A DNA stretch of 64,000 nt from Paenibacillus_E sp040812395 (GCF_040812395.1 NZ_JBFNXH010000001.1:186001-250000); one strand, 5' to 3'. Counted from the first letter of the stretch, positions 26,966 to 35,901 are shown. A program made the numbers and translations. Notes: a model not told the origin generated them from the letters alone.

Positions 26966-26984
26966 AATGAGCCCTCCTTAGTAT

Positions 26985-27434
26985 TTATCTACCAATTTCC
27001 AAAGCTTTTGTAATCATTGATTTGCTAGCATTTAGTGCTGTAACGTTAGCTTCGTAAGATCTTGTTGCGGAAATCATGTCAACCATCTCTTTTAAAACGT
27101 CAACATTTGGCATGTAAACGAAACCATTGGAATCCGCGTCAGGATGCGACGGGTTGTATACTTGCTTTAGCGGCGCACTGTCATCAAATATCTTGTTGAC
27201 CCTTACCCCTTCCCCTGTTCCATCAGCCATTGCCGTCTGCAAAGATTGAGCGAAACTCGGCTGGGATTTTGTTTCAAAAGATACTAGTTTCCTCTGGTAC
27301 GGAACCCATTTTCCATTTACCATCTTAGCCCGCGTAGTGTCGGCGTTCGCAATATTTGAAGAAATCACATCCATCCTCAAACGTTGCGCAGTTAAAGCGG
27401 ATGAACTAATGTCAAAACCATTTGTTAGTCTCAT
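26985..27434 (-). CDS. flgC: Flagellar basal-body rod protein FlgC
   Basis: FlgC is a proximal rod subunit. The 149-residue protein has the rod signature SSALTAQRLRMDVISSNIAN and the C-terminal block VDMISATRSYEANVTALNAS. GGAGG precedes the ATG, and flgB ends seven bases upstream. Confidence 0.97.
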   Translation of the reverse strand: MRLTNGFDISSSALTAQRLRMDVISSNIANADTTRAKMVNGKWVPYQRKLVSFETKSQPSFAQSLQTAMADGTGEGVRVNKIFDDSAPLKQVYNPSHPDADSNGFVYMPNVDVLKEMVDMISATRSYEANVTALNASKSMITKALEIGR

Positions 27435-27440
27435 CGTCGA

Positions 27441-27848
27441 TTACTTTCCTCCCAATACGGTACGCATTTTTTTGAACTCACTATTCATTTGTTGAATCAT
27501 CGTGTTGTATTTGAGTTGGTTTTTCGCTAGCAAGGACATCTCATAATCCATGTCGACATTATTCATGTTATTGTTGATTGCTGTCGTTTCATCGGTTTTT
27601 ATTTCAGGTGTTGCAAAATTTGTAGATTTTCCTATAACAAAATGCCTGCTATCTGTCCGATAACCTTCTATAGAGGGTGTTGAGGAACTCATCTGGCCTT
27701 GTAATAGTTCCTCGAACATAACATCTGAACGTTTGTAATAAGGCGTATCGTTATTAGCTATATTATTCGAAACTACTTTTTGTCTAAGAGACGACGCATC
27801 GAGCGTGCGCTCCATTAAATTCCAACTGGGTTTGTCTAAAAAAGACAT
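27441..27848 (-). CDS. flgB: Flagellar basal-body rod protein FlgB
   Basis: FlgB is a proximal rod subunit and the first gene of the fla/che operon. The rod motif LRQKVVSNNIANNDTPYYKR and the C-terminal VDMDYEMSLLAKNQLKYNTM are clear. The ATG at 27848 is chosen because the resulting 135 residues match the family and the upstream 26 codons do not resemble FlgB; a weak AAAGTGGG precedes it. The longer frame to 27926 has no ribosome site. The first gene is therefore preceded by about 180 bases of AT-rich leader or promoter DNA. Confidence 0.92.
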   Translation of the reverse strand: MSFLDKPSWNLMERTLDASSLRQKVVSNNIANNDTPYYKRSDVMFEELLQGQMSSSTPSIEGYRTDSRHFVIGKSTNFATPEIKTDETTAINNNMNNVDMDYEMSLLAKNQLKYNTMIQQMNSEFKKMRTVLGGK

Positions 27849-28028
27849 ATTGAGATACCCACTTTCTCTAGAATGGTTATTACTTACTTCAACATCATCG
27901 CATTTGATTCCTTCTTCTTTCGACATTATTTTTAAAAAAATAATTTGGAAAATTACCTTGTTGTTGAAATATGTAGAACCCTTTACTCAATTCCTATCAT
28001 CTAAGATATTAAGCCAACTTACAATAAG
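27849..28028 (-). other. AT-rich region upstream of the fla/che operon
   Basis: This is the only sizeable gap in front of the operon and should hold its promoter. I see no convincing -35/-10 pair for sigma-A and no TAAA-N15-GCCGATAT element for SigD. A short AT-only inverted repeat (ATTATTTTT with AAAAATAAT, two bases apart) lies near 27925-27944, and a partial match to a CodY-type motif (AATTTTC followed by an AAATTATT stretch) overlaps it, too weak to call. Confidence 0.4.
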
Positions 28029-28066
28029 AAAAAAGCCCTATCTTTTTTACAAGACAGGACTTTTTT
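28029..28066 (-). terminator. Intrinsic terminator after codY
   Basis: On the minus strand AAGTCCTGTCTT pairs with AAGATAGGGCTT (two G-U pairs) across a short loop and is followed by a run of Ts. It lies 20 bases after the codY stop and separates the hslVU-codY unit from the fla/che operon. Confidence 0.9.
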
Positions 28067-28086
28067 AAATATGCTTTTTTATAAAA

Positions 28087-28872
28087 TTAAAGCTTTGTTT
28101 TTAGTTGTTCAATGCTCTGCATGAGTTGTTCATTAAGGATACGGATATAAGTGCCTTTCATGCCAAGAGATCGCGTCTCGATCACGCCTGCGCTTTCGAG
28201 TTTACGCAGTGCGTTTACGATAACAGAGCGCGTTATTCCCACACGGTCAGCGATTTTACTAGCCACTAAAAGACCCTCTTTGCCATCTAATTCCTCAAAG
28301 ATATGCTCTACTGCTTCCATTTCGCTAAACGATAAAGATCCAATAGCAACTTGAACGACTGCTTTGCTTCTAGCTTCCTCTTCAATTTCTTCAGCACGTT
28401 CTCTTAGTATCTCCATGGCTACTACTGTAGACCCATATTCTGCCAAGATTAAGTCATCATCAACAAATGCAGCATCGTTTCTGCTCAGTACTAATGTTCC
28501 CAATCGATCTCCGCCACCAATAATTGGTACAATAGTCGTATATGCATAAGGAAACACATCCTTCATTTGGTCCGTGTAGTAATAATAAGGGCTATCCGGC
28601 TCAGCATTAGATGAAGTTTCTTCAATTTTCATTAACAGATTATTCGATTCTGAAGAAAATCGTCGATCAACAAGAATCGTTTGATTCATTTCCGGTGAAA
28701 TCGGATCATTGGTTACAGCAGATCCAAGGATTTTGCCTTTGCGGCTCACTACATAAATGTTGGCTATAACAATATCGCGCAAAACCTCAGCCATATCCTT
28801 AAAGCTAACCGCATTGCCTGCCTCTTTTTGCAGCAAACGATTCAGCCTTCTTGTCTTGTTTAATAAACTCAT
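28087..28872 (-). CDS. codY: GTP and branched-chain amino acid sensing regulator CodY
   Basis: CodY is a global repressor of low-GC Gram-positives that senses GTP and branched-chain amino acids. The 261-residue protein has an N-terminal GAF domain and a C-terminal winged helix with VGITRSVIVNALRKLESAGV and IETRSLGMKGTYIRI. It is the last gene of the trmFO side cluster after hslU and directly precedes the flagellar operon, which CodY represses in B. subtilis. Confidence 0.97.
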   Translation of the reverse strand: MSLLNKTRRLNRLLQKEAGNAVSFKDMAEVLRDIVIANIYVVSRKGKILGSAVTNDPISPEMNQTILVDRRFSSESNNLLMKIEETSSNAEPDSPYYYYTDQMKDVFPYAYTTIVPIIGGGDRLGTLVLSRNDAAFVDDDLILAEYGSTVVAMEILRERAEEIEEEARSKAVVQVAIGSLSFSEMEAVEHIFEELDGKEGLLVASKIADRVGITRSVIVNALRKLESAGVIETRSLGMKGTYIRILNEQLMQSIEQLKTKL

Positions 28873-28906
28873 GTAACTGCCTCCTACTACTAACCTTGCA
28901 TCATTC

Positions 28907-30304
28907 TTATAAAATGTATTGACTCAAATCACGATTTTGTACGATATCACTCAACTTCTCACGAACATACTCCGGATTAATTACAAAGCGCTCAAGTGTA
29001 AGTTCAGGAGCTTCAAATGACAGATCTTCAAGTAGTTTTTCCAAAATTGTATGCAACCGACGAGCACCAATATTTTCAGTATTCTGATTTACTTCAACAG
29101 CTATTCGCGCAACTTCACGCACAGCTTCATCGGCAAATTCTACATGGATGCCTTCTGTTTGAAGAAGCGCTGTATATTGCTTTGTTAATGCGTTCTTAGG
29201 CTCTGTCAAAATAGAGACGAAGTCTTCTAACGTTAAATCGCTTAACTCTACACGAATTGGAAAACGTCCTTGCAGTTCTGGAATTAAGTCAGACGGCTTC
29301 GAAATATGAAAAGCGCCTGCACCAATGAAAAGCACATAGTCCGTTTTAACAGAACCGTATTTGGTCACAACCGTCGAGCCCTCGACAATGGGCAAAATAT
29401 CACGTTGTACCCCTTCGCGAGACACATCTGGTCCGCTGCCGCCACGGTTGCTGCTTGCAATTTTATCAATTTCATCGATAAAAATAATGCCCGATTGCTC
29501 CGCACGATTAATGGATTCTTGAATCACTTCGTCCATGTCAATTAATCGCTGCGCCTCTTCCTGGATCAACACTTTACGGGCTTCTTTGACGGTGAGCTTT
29601 CGTTTCTTCATTTTTTTAGGCATGAGGTTGCCGAACATTTCCTGCATATTCATTCCCATTTGTTCGTTGCCTTGACCAGCAAGCATATCCATCATCGAGG
29701 GAGAAGAATCTTCAACTTCAACCTCGACTACATCATTCTCAAGCTTACCAGCCGCAAGCTGCTCTGCAATCTGACTTCGTTTTGAGGACAAAGAAGGATC
29801 TGGAGCAGGCTCATCTTGCTCAGGTTGGTTCTGACCGCCAAATAACATTTCAAGCGGGTTCCGTTGAGTTTTGGCTCTCGCTGGACTTGGTGCAAGTAAA
29901 TGAACAAGACGTTCATTCGCCAGCTTCTCAGCACGGTCTTTCACTTTCTCTGTTCGTTCAGCCTTCACCATACGAATAGCCGTTTCAACCAAATCTCTCA
30001 CCATGGACTCAACATCCCGGCCTACATAGCCAACTTCTGTAAATTTCGTTGCTTCCACTTTAATGAATGGTGCTCCCACAAGTTTAGCTAATCTACGTGC
30101 AATTTCCGTTTTACCGACGCCTGTAGGACCAATCATTAAAATGTTTTTAGGAACAATTTCATCGCGCAGCGATTCATCTAATAAGCTTCTGCGATATCGA
30201 TTACGCAGTGCTATTGCGACCGATTTTTTGGCTTTTTTCTGCCCAACGATGTAACGATCCAATTCTTGCACAATTTCTTTGGGTGTTAGGGAGCTATTTT
30301 TCAC
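28907..30304 (-). CDS. hslU: ATP-dependent protease ATPase subunit HslU (ClpY)
   Basis: HslU is the AAA+ unfoldase of the HslVU protease. It has Walker A GPTGVGKT (residues 59-66), Walker B GIIFIDEID, the I domain between them (Gln/Glu-rich, about 130-240) and the C-terminal ISxYIL-like tail ending DLSQYIL, which activates HslV. The start is GTG with AGGAGGG ten bases upstream. It is 465 residues, full length. Confidence 0.97.
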   Translation of the reverse strand: MKNSSLTPKEIVQELDRYIVGQKKAKKSVAIALRNRYRRSLLDESLRDEIVPKNILMIGPTGVGKTEIARRLAKLVGAPFIKVEATKFTEVGYVGRDVESMVRDLVETAIRMVKAERTEKVKDRAEKLANERLVHLLAPSPARAKTQRNPLEMLFGGQNQPEQDEPAPDPSLSSKRSQIAEQLAAGKLENDVVEVEVEDSSPSMMDMLAGQGNEQMGMNMQEMFGNLMPKKMKKRKLTVKEARKVLIQEEAQRLIDMDEVIQESINRAEQSGIIFIDEIDKIASSNRGGSGPDVSREGVQRDILPIVEGSTVVTKYGSVKTDYVLFIGAGAFHISKPSDLIPELQGRFPIRVELSDLTLEDFVSILTEPKNALTKQYTALLQTEGIHVEFADEAVREVARIAVEVNQNTENIGARRLHTILEKLLEDLSFEAPELTLERFVINPEYVREKLSDIVQNRDLSQYIL

Positions 30305-30322
30305 TTAAGGTACCCTCCTAAG

Positions 30323-30393
30323 AATTTTCCATAGGAAAACTTACTTCGTAAGCATAAGCTGAGTTTTCCGTAGGAAAACTGGCATCGTAAGCA
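30323..30393. repeat. Tandem pair of short palindromic repeats between hslV and hslU
   Basis: Two 32-base units (30323-30354 and 30362-30393) match at about 27 of 32 positions. Each has a TTTTCC-N3-GGAAAA hairpin followed by a CGTAAGCA segment that in one unit can form a second small hairpin. A third relative is at 49333-49362. The unit does not code for protein and is unlike its neighbours; it looks like a dispersed palindromic repeat family of this genome. Confidence 0.8.
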
Positions 30394-30431
30394 CGGAACG
30401 AAACTCATTCAATTAGTGAACATCAAAAGCT

Positions 30432-30986
30432 CTACTCAATTTCTTCTACGATAATATTATGGTTCGTGAACACACAAATTTCAGCTGCAGTTGTAAGCGC
30501 AGCATGAGCAATTTCTTTAGCGCTTAAGCCAGAAGCATGACGATGCAACGCTCTCCCTGCCGCTAACGCAAAGCTCCCACCAGAACCAATAGCCAAAATC
30601 CCGTCGTCAGGCTCAATTATCTCTCCATTCCCAGAGAGCAACAGAAGACCTGATGCATCCATGACAATCATCATCGCTTCTAGCCTACGTAGAACACGAT
30701 CTTGGCGCCAATCCTTGGTCAATTCTACCGCGGCACGCTGTAAATTTCCGTGATGCTCCTCTAACTTGCCTTCGAACTTCTCAAATAGCGTTATCGCGTC
30801 CGCTACAGACCCTGCAAATCCAGCTACAACTTTCCCTCTATATAAACGCCTTACTTTTTTGGCGCTCCCCTTCATAATCATGCTGTTGCCAAATGTCACT
30901 TGTCCATCTCCAGCAATAGCTCCCTTACCTTGATGACGAATCGCAAAAATCGTTGTCGCATGAAAGGATGCGTTCTTCGGATCCAT
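30432..30986 (-). CDS. hslV: ATP-dependent protease catalytic subunit HslV (ClpQ)
   Basis: HslV is the proteasome-like peptidase that works with HslU. The core FHATTIFAIRHQGKGAIAGD, GFAGSVADAITLFEKFEGKL and ILAIGSGGSFALAAGRAL are typical. The ATG at 30986 is supported by AGAGGTG eight bases upstream and gives 184 residues. This places about nine residues (MDPKNASFHA) before the conserved TT, so the N-terminal nucleophile is not directly after Met; processing or use of another residue would be needed (see findings). Confidence 0.95.
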   Translation of the reverse strand: MDPKNASFHATTIFAIRHQGKGAIAGDGQVTFGNSMIMKGSAKKVRRLYRGKVVAGFAGSVADAITLFEKFEGKLEEHHGNLQRAAVELTKDWRQDRVLRRLEAMMIVMDASGLLLLSGNGEIIEPDDGILAIGSGGSFALAAGRALHRHASGLSAKEIAHAALTTAAEICVFTNHNIIVEEIE

Positions 30987-31060
30987 CGATTTCACCTCTT
31001 CATGGAATCTTAGTCATGGTTCTACAGTATACAGATGATTCGGGCTTATAAATGACATAA

Positions 31061-31105
31061 ACCTCTAGCGAGGTCTTTCGAAAAAGAGCGACCGCATCTA
31101 GAGGT
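31061..31105. repeat. Inverted repeat upstream of hslV
   Basis: ACCTCTAG and CTAGAGGT form perfect 8-bp arms, extended inward by an imperfect GAGGTC/GACCGC pairing. On the minus strand only TTTAT follows, so it is at best a weak terminator for trmFO; it may instead be an operator or processing site upstream of hslV. A TATACT hexamer lies 30 bases further downstream (31026-31031) without a clear -35. Confidence 0.6.
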
Positions 31106-31192
31106 ACGTTACTTGAGAAATTTAAATAATGAGCATTCTACTGCATCCATCGCACTTCCACAAAACATTATTATAGTAACATAGGGACAGCT

Positions 31193-32521
31193 TTACTTAC
31201 AAGTTAAGCCCTGCTCATTTTGTGCAAAATTCTGAATACTCTCGAGTGCACGATTTGCCAAAATTTCATATTTTTCCTTTTTGTTCCGAATCCGCTCCGG
31301 AAGTGGCGGCAGCAAGCCAAAATTCGCATTCATTGGTTGAAAATGCTTAAAATCAGCTGTCGTAATATAATTAGCCATGCTGCCTAATGTAGTTTCATGC
31401 GGGAATACAAGACAAGGCTCGCCTTTTGCTAATCTTCCTGCATTGATCCCAGCAATAAGACCCGACGCAGCTGACTCCACATAGCCTTCAACACCGGTCA
31501 TTTGACCAGCAAAAAATAGATTGTCTCTGCGTTTAAACTGATATGTCGGTTCAAGCAAGCTTGGAGAATTGATAAACGTATTACGATGCATAACACCGTA
31601 ACGGACGAATTCTGCATGTTCCAGCCCCGGAATTAATGACAGCACTCTCTTTTGTTCGCCCCATTTCAAATGGGTTTGGAAGCCGACCAAGTTGTAAAGC
31701 GTTCCTGCTGCGTTGTCTTGACGAAGCTGCACAACTGCATGAGGCATTTTCCCCGTGTGCGGGTTGATGAGCCCAACCGGTTTCATGGGTCCGAAAAGCA
31801 CCGTTTGCTTGCCGCGTTTTGCCATAACTTCGAGAGGCATGCAGCCTTCAAAATAAATCTCTTTCTCAAATTCTTTAAGCTCAGCAACTTCAGCAGTAAT
31901 CAACGCTTCGTAGAAAACATTGAATTCCTCTTCCGTCATCGGACAATTCAGATAGGCCGCCTCACCCTTGTCATAACGAGAAGCGAGGTATACTTTTTCC
32001 ATATCTATAGAATCCTTCTCCACAATTGGAGCCGCTGCATCGTAGAAATATAAATATTCTTCTCCCATCAACGTCTTTAGCTCAGCAGATAAAGACGGTG
32101 AAGTCAGCGGGCCCGAGGCAACTACAACTATGCCTTCAGGCAACGTTTGCATTTCTTCATTGCGTACTTCGATAAGCGGATGGTTACGCAAGGTTGAAGT
32201 AACACCTTGCGAAAAACCGTCGCGATCAACAGCGAGCGCACCGCCTGCCGGAACAGCATGCTCGTCTGCGCAGGATAAGATGAGCGAGTTTAATCGTCTC
32301 ATCTCCTCTTTCAGTACACCAACTGCATTAGTCAGTCCATTGGCTCGCAGCGAATTGCTGCAAACAAGTTCGGCAAATTGATCTGTTATATGTGCGGGAG
32401 TTTTTCGAACGGGACGCATTTCGTATAATGTAACTGGCACGCCTTGCTGGGCAATTTGCCAAGCGGCTTCACTCCCAGCCAATCCTGCGCCGATGACAGT
32501 TACTCGTGGATATTCTGGCAA
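31193..32521 (-). CDS. trmFO: tRNA (uracil-54-C5)-methyltransferase TrmFO, folate/FAD-dependent
   Basis: TrmFO makes ribothymidine at position 54 of tRNA using methylenetetrahydrofolate and FADH2. The FAD-binding GxGxxG motif is at the N-terminus (VIGAGLAGSEAAWQ, residues 9-22); the conserved CSNSLRANGLTNAVGVLKEE and GQMTGVEGYVESAASGLIAG follow. The TTG at 32521 is chosen because AGAGGTG lies nine bases upstream and the product (442 residues) matches the family. The longer frame overlaps topA. B. subtilis has xerC/codV next; here hslV follows after a 200-base gap. Confidence 0.95.
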   Translation of the reverse strand: MPEYPRVTVIGAGLAGSEAAWQIAQQGVPVTLYEMRPVRKTPAHITDQFAELVCSNSLRANGLTNAVGVLKEEMRRLNSLILSCADEHAVPAGGALAVDRDGFSQGVTSTLRNHPLIEVRNEEMQTLPEGIVVVASGPLTSPSLSAELKTLMGEEYLYFYDAAAPIVEKDSIDMEKVYLASRYDKGEAAYLNCPMTEEEFNVFYEALITAEVAELKEFEKEIYFEGCMPLEVMAKRGKQTVLFGPMKPVGLINPHTGKMPHAVVQLRQDNAAGTLYNLVGFQTHLKWGEQKRVLSLIPGLEHAEFVRYGVMHRNTFINSPSLLEPTYQFKRRDNLFFAGQMTGVEGYVESAASGLIAGINAGRLAKGEPCLVFPHETTLGSMANYITTADFKHFQPMNANFGLLPPLPERIRNKKEKYEILANRALESIQNFAQNEQGLTCK

Positions 32522-32534
32522 AATCGGTACACCT

Positions 32535-34637
32535 CTAATCTTTTGTTTCTTCGGAATTATCTTCACTGACTTCTTCTTTGTAATCGCACTGGATACATTG
32601 AATATTGATGCCGTTCTTGCTGCGTTTTTCAATCAACATTGAACCGCAAGAAGGACATGGTTTGCTCACTGGTTTATCCCATGAGACAAAGTCGCATTCA
32701 GGATAGCGGTCGCAACCGAAAAATACACGGCCTTTTTTACTTCTACGCTCAACGATTTTGCCCTGTTGACATGTTGGACATGTAACCCCGATATCTTTAA
32801 CAATTGGTTTCGTATTTCGGCAATCCGGAAAACCGGAGCAAGCGAGGAATTTCCCAAACCGTCCCATTTTATAAACGAGATGCTTGCCGCACTTCTCACA
32901 AATCTCATCAGACACTTCGTCCTGAATCTCAATTTCTTTCATTTCTTCCTCAGCGAATTCTAGTCGCTTCTCAAACGAAGTATAGAAAGAATCGAGAACT
33001 CTAACCCAATCTTCTTTGCCTTCTTCGACAAAATCCAGCTCTTCTTCCATATGAGCCGTGAACTCGACATCCAGAATTTCCGGGAAAAATTCCTCCATCA
33101 ATTGAATGACCAGCTCTCCAAGTTCGGTCGGCACGAATTTCTTCTCATCTATCGCTACATAACCACGCTTCTGAATCGTCTCCAGAGTCGGTGCGTACGT
33201 ACTTGGACGCCCGATGCCCATTTCCTCCAGCGCTCTAACTAAACGGGCTTCCGTATACCTTGGAGGCGGCTGAGTGAAGTGCTGCTTTGGATCTACGCTC
33301 TGTTTCTTCAAGGAATCGCCTTGATTGAGCGCAGGCAGCCATTTATCTTCTTCTGTCGTACCGTCATCGTTGCTCTCCACATAAACTTTCATGAAGCCAG
33401 CGAATTTAATTTTGGAACCGGCAGCACGGAAAACGGTATCCCCAGCAGCCAAATCAACTGTCATCGTATCGAGTACGGCAGATGCCATTTGACTTGCAAC
33501 GAAACGTTCCCAAACAAGCTTGTACAGACGATATTGATCTTTACTTAGAAATTCTTTCAAATGCTCGGGTTCCCGTAAAACGGAAGTTGGCCGAATCCCC
33601 TCATGCGCATCTTGCGCATTGGCGTTCTTTTTCACGTACTGGCGTGGCGTTTCCGGATAGAAAGCTGCGCCATATTTATTTGCAATAAACTCTTTCGCTT
33701 CTTCTTGGGCAACAGGAGAAATACGCGTGGAATCGGTACGCATATAAGTGATTAATCCTACTGTCCCTTCCTTGCCAAGGTCAATCCCCTCATAAAGCTG
33801 TTGGGCTACTGACATTGTCTTCGAGGCTCGGAAATTGAGTTTCCTTGCAGCTTCCTGCTGTAGGGAGCTTGTAATAAACGGCGGTGAAGGATTACGTCCG
33901 CGCTCTTTTTCCTTCACTTCCTTTACGGTAAAAGCGCCACTGCCCATAGCTGCGAGAATTTGATTGACATCGTCTTCAGAATGCAGCTCCCGTTTCTCAC
34001 CGTTAATGCTATGATATTTGGCCTCAAACATAGTTTTCCCCGCATCGAGAACAACGGTAATGGACCAGTACTCTTCCGGTTCAAAAGCCTTAATTTCATT
34101 TTCGCGATCATGAATGAGCTTAACAGCAACGGACTGTACGCGTCCCGCGGAAAGGCCTTTTTTCACTTTTTTCCAAAGCAATGGACTGATTTTGTAACCA
34201 ACGAGCCGATCTAGAATCCGCCTGGCTTGCTGCGCATTCACAAGATCTTGATTAATGCGTCGCGGCGTTTTGAAAGCGTCTTTAACCGCATCCTTAGTAA
34301 TTTCATTAAATACGACACGGCAAGCTTCATCGGCTCCCACATCCAAATAATGCGCTAAATGCCAAGCAATCGCTTCCCCTTCACGATCCGGGTCAGCCGC
34401 CAGATATATTTTTTTAACTTTTTTACTCGCATCCTTCAACTCTTTAAGGATAGAGCCTTTACCGCGTATCGTTATGTATTTAGGCTCAAAGTTACGATCT
34501 ACTTCTACGCCAATTTGGCTTTTCGGAAGGTCGCGTATATGACCCATCGAGGCTTTTACGATATATTTGCTGCCTAGATATTTACCGATGGTTTTGGCTT
34601 TTGCAGGTGATTCAACAATGACTAAAGAATCTGCCAT
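32535..34637 (-). CDS. topA: DNA topoisomerase I
   Basis: TopA relaxes negatively supercoiled DNA. The Toprim domain is at the N-terminus (VIVESPAKAKTIGKYLG, DPDREGEAIAWHL) and the active-site Tyr lies in GLITYMRTDSTRIS. Three C-terminal zinc ribbons are visible (CEKCGKHLVYK, CPTCQQGKIVERR, CPSCGSMLIEKR). It is 700 residues, usual for Bacillales. GGGAGG precedes the ATG. It lies between dprA and trmFO. Confidence 0.98.
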   Translation of the reverse strand: MADSLVIVESPAKAKTIGKYLGSKYIVKASMGHIRDLPKSQIGVEVDRNFEPKYITIRGKGSILKELKDASKKVKKIYLAADPDREGEAIAWHLAHYLDVGADEACRVVFNEITKDAVKDAFKTPRRINQDLVNAQQARRILDRLVGYKISPLLWKKVKKGLSAGRVQSVAVKLIHDRENEIKAFEPEEYWSITVVLDAGKTMFEAKYHSINGEKRELHSEDDVNQILAAMGSGAFTVKEVKEKERGRNPSPPFITSSLQQEAARKLNFRASKTMSVAQQLYEGIDLGKEGTVGLITYMRTDSTRISPVAQEEAKEFIANKYGAAFYPETPRQYVKKNANAQDAHEGIRPTSVLREPEHLKEFLSKDQYRLYKLVWERFVASQMASAVLDTMTVDLAAGDTVFRAAGSKIKFAGFMKVYVESNDDGTTEEDKWLPALNQGDSLKKQSVDPKQHFTQPPPRYTEARLVRALEEMGIGRPSTYAPTLETIQKRGYVAIDEKKFVPTELGELVIQLMEEFFPEILDVEFTAHMEEELDFVEEGKEDWVRVLDSFYTSFEKRLEFAEEEMKEIEIQDEVSDEICEKCGKHLVYKMGRFGKFLACSGFPDCRNTKPIVKDIGVTCPTCQQGKIVERRSKKGRVFFGCDRYPECDFVSWDKPVSKPCPSCGSMLIEKRSKNGINIQCIQCDYKEEVSEDNSEETKD

Positions 34638-34707
34638 GGATCGTCCTTCCTCCCCTCTTATTTCAAGGTAAGTCTATTGGCGAGAATTGAAAAGCTCCTT
34701 GAATAGC

Positions 34708-35799
34708 CTATGCTAATATGTATGTAGATCCTGGAAGCTGTTTAATCGCCTTTTTCATTAGTAAAGATAACAGAACTGCATGCAAATGTCCAAACGTAAA
34801 TTGCGTAGTCTCTAATAAAGTGTCAATACTCGTTGGTTCATCTGACATCATTTGAACAATTTCATGTTCTTCGCTATTCAATTGAACCGTAGGTAAAGGC
34901 TTCTGCAGCGCGCTTCTTTCAGGAGAACTCATCAAATATTGATAATCTTCTATAATGTCGTCAACACCAGTAACCAACTTGGCGCCTTCCTTAAGAAGTT
35001 TATGGACGCCACGGCTTTGGCGAGAATGGATTGGGCCAGGAACAGCAAAAACATCTCTTGATTCATCTAATGCAAAATCGACGGTAATCATCGATCCACT
35101 ATCCTCAGCAGCTTCAACAACGGTAACACCTAGACTCAAACCGGCAATGATGCGGTTACGTTGCGGAAACATTCCAGGTCGCATTCCCGTCCCAATGGGA
35201 TATTCGGAAATGATTACGCCCTCCTGCTCAATGTTTCGATAAAGTTCTACATTTTCCCTGGGATAGATTTGATTAATGGCGCATCCCAGGACCGCAACAG
35301 TCTTGGCTTTTCCTTGCAAAGCACCGATATGTGCCCTACTGTCGATTCCTCGTGCTAAACCGCTTACGATACCAAAGCCTGCGTGCGATAAAGAGGCTGC
35401 AAGCTCTTCAGCAATCCTCTTACCATATAATGTTGGAGTTCTTGTTCCTACCATGCCCAAAAGCCGTTGATTCAGACAAAAAACATCCCCTTTAACATAT
35501 AAAACCCAGGGAGGCTGCGCGATTTCTTTAAGAATAGGGGGATAATTTTCGTCTACTAATGTGAGGATCTGAACGGATTGCTTCATATAAAGCTGCAATC
35601 GCTGTTCGATAAAAGAAGGAGTAAGCTGACTCGCAATCCGTTCCGCAATTGAGTTTCGAATGCCTCTTGCTGCAATTTCGGCAGCAGAAAACTCAAACAG
35701 CTTTTGTGGATCAGGGAAGCAGTTGAGGAGGTGAAGCATTGTTTTCCAACCTACACCTTCTATTTCGTGGAGACCAAATATAATCAGACGATTATCCAT
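34708..35799 (-). CDS. dprA: DNA-processing protein DprA (Smf)
   Basis: DprA loads RecA onto incoming single-stranded DNA in transformation. It has an N-terminal HhH/SAM-like part (LHEIEGVGWKTML), the Rossmann domain (MVGTRTPTLYGKR, GIVSGLARGIDSRAHIGAL, GCAINQIYPREN) and a C-terminal winged-helix domain. The ATG at 35799 is preferred over a GTG four codons earlier that lies within the GGGAG ribosome site. It is about 363 residues. It follows sucCD behind a terminator. Confidence 0.95.
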   Translation of the reverse strand: MDNRLIIFGLHEIEGVGWKTMLHLLNCFPDPQKLFEFSAAEIAARGIRNSIAERIASQLTPSFIEQRLQLYMKQSVQILTLVDENYPPILKEIAQPPWVLYVKGDVFCLNQRLLGMVGTRTPTLYGKRIAEELAASLSHAGFGIVSGLARGIDSRAHIGALQGKAKTVAVLGCAINQIYPRENVELYRNIEQEGVIISEYPIGTGMRPGMFPQRNRIIAGLSLGVTVVEAAEDSGSMITVDFALDESRDVFAVPGPIHSRQSRGVHKLLKEGAKLVTGVDDIIEDYQYLMSSPERSALQKPLPTVQLNSEEHEIVQMMSDEPTSIDTLLETTQFTFGHLHAVLLSLLMKKAIKQLPGSTYILA

Positions 35800-35856
35800 A
35801 AGTATATACACTCCCTACCATTCTGACAAATTTTCGTGCATGTAATACCCAAGAAA

Positions 35857-35901
35857 ACAAAAAAACCTTCCAAATCCCTTAGAAGAGGGAGCTGGAAGGT
35901 T
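35857..35901 (-). terminator. Intrinsic terminator after sucD
   Basis: On the minus strand AACCTTCCA pairs with TGGAAGGTT around a 20-base loop that holds a second small CCCT/AGGG pairing. The 3' arm is followed by TTTTTTG. It lies 23 bases after the sucD stop. Confidence 0.88.

Noticed and set aside
27925..27960. CodY-type box upstream of flgB
   Set aside because: Only the left half (AATTTTC) matches; about five of fifteen positions differ, and the region is AT-rich so such matches are expected by chance.
27849..28028. SigD promoter for the fla/che operon
   Set aside because: No TAAA with a GCCGATAT-like -10 at 15-base spacing was found; the promoter remains unassigned.
31168..31173. Perfect TATAAT on the minus strand just after trmFO
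   Set aside because: The nearest -35-like sequence is 21 bases away; without support from mapping I do not call it as promoter of hslV.
35801..35829. TTGTCA-N17-TATACT on the minus strand before dprA
   Set aside because: The -10 abuts the dprA start codon, so transcription would begin inside the gene; it would only work with a later start.
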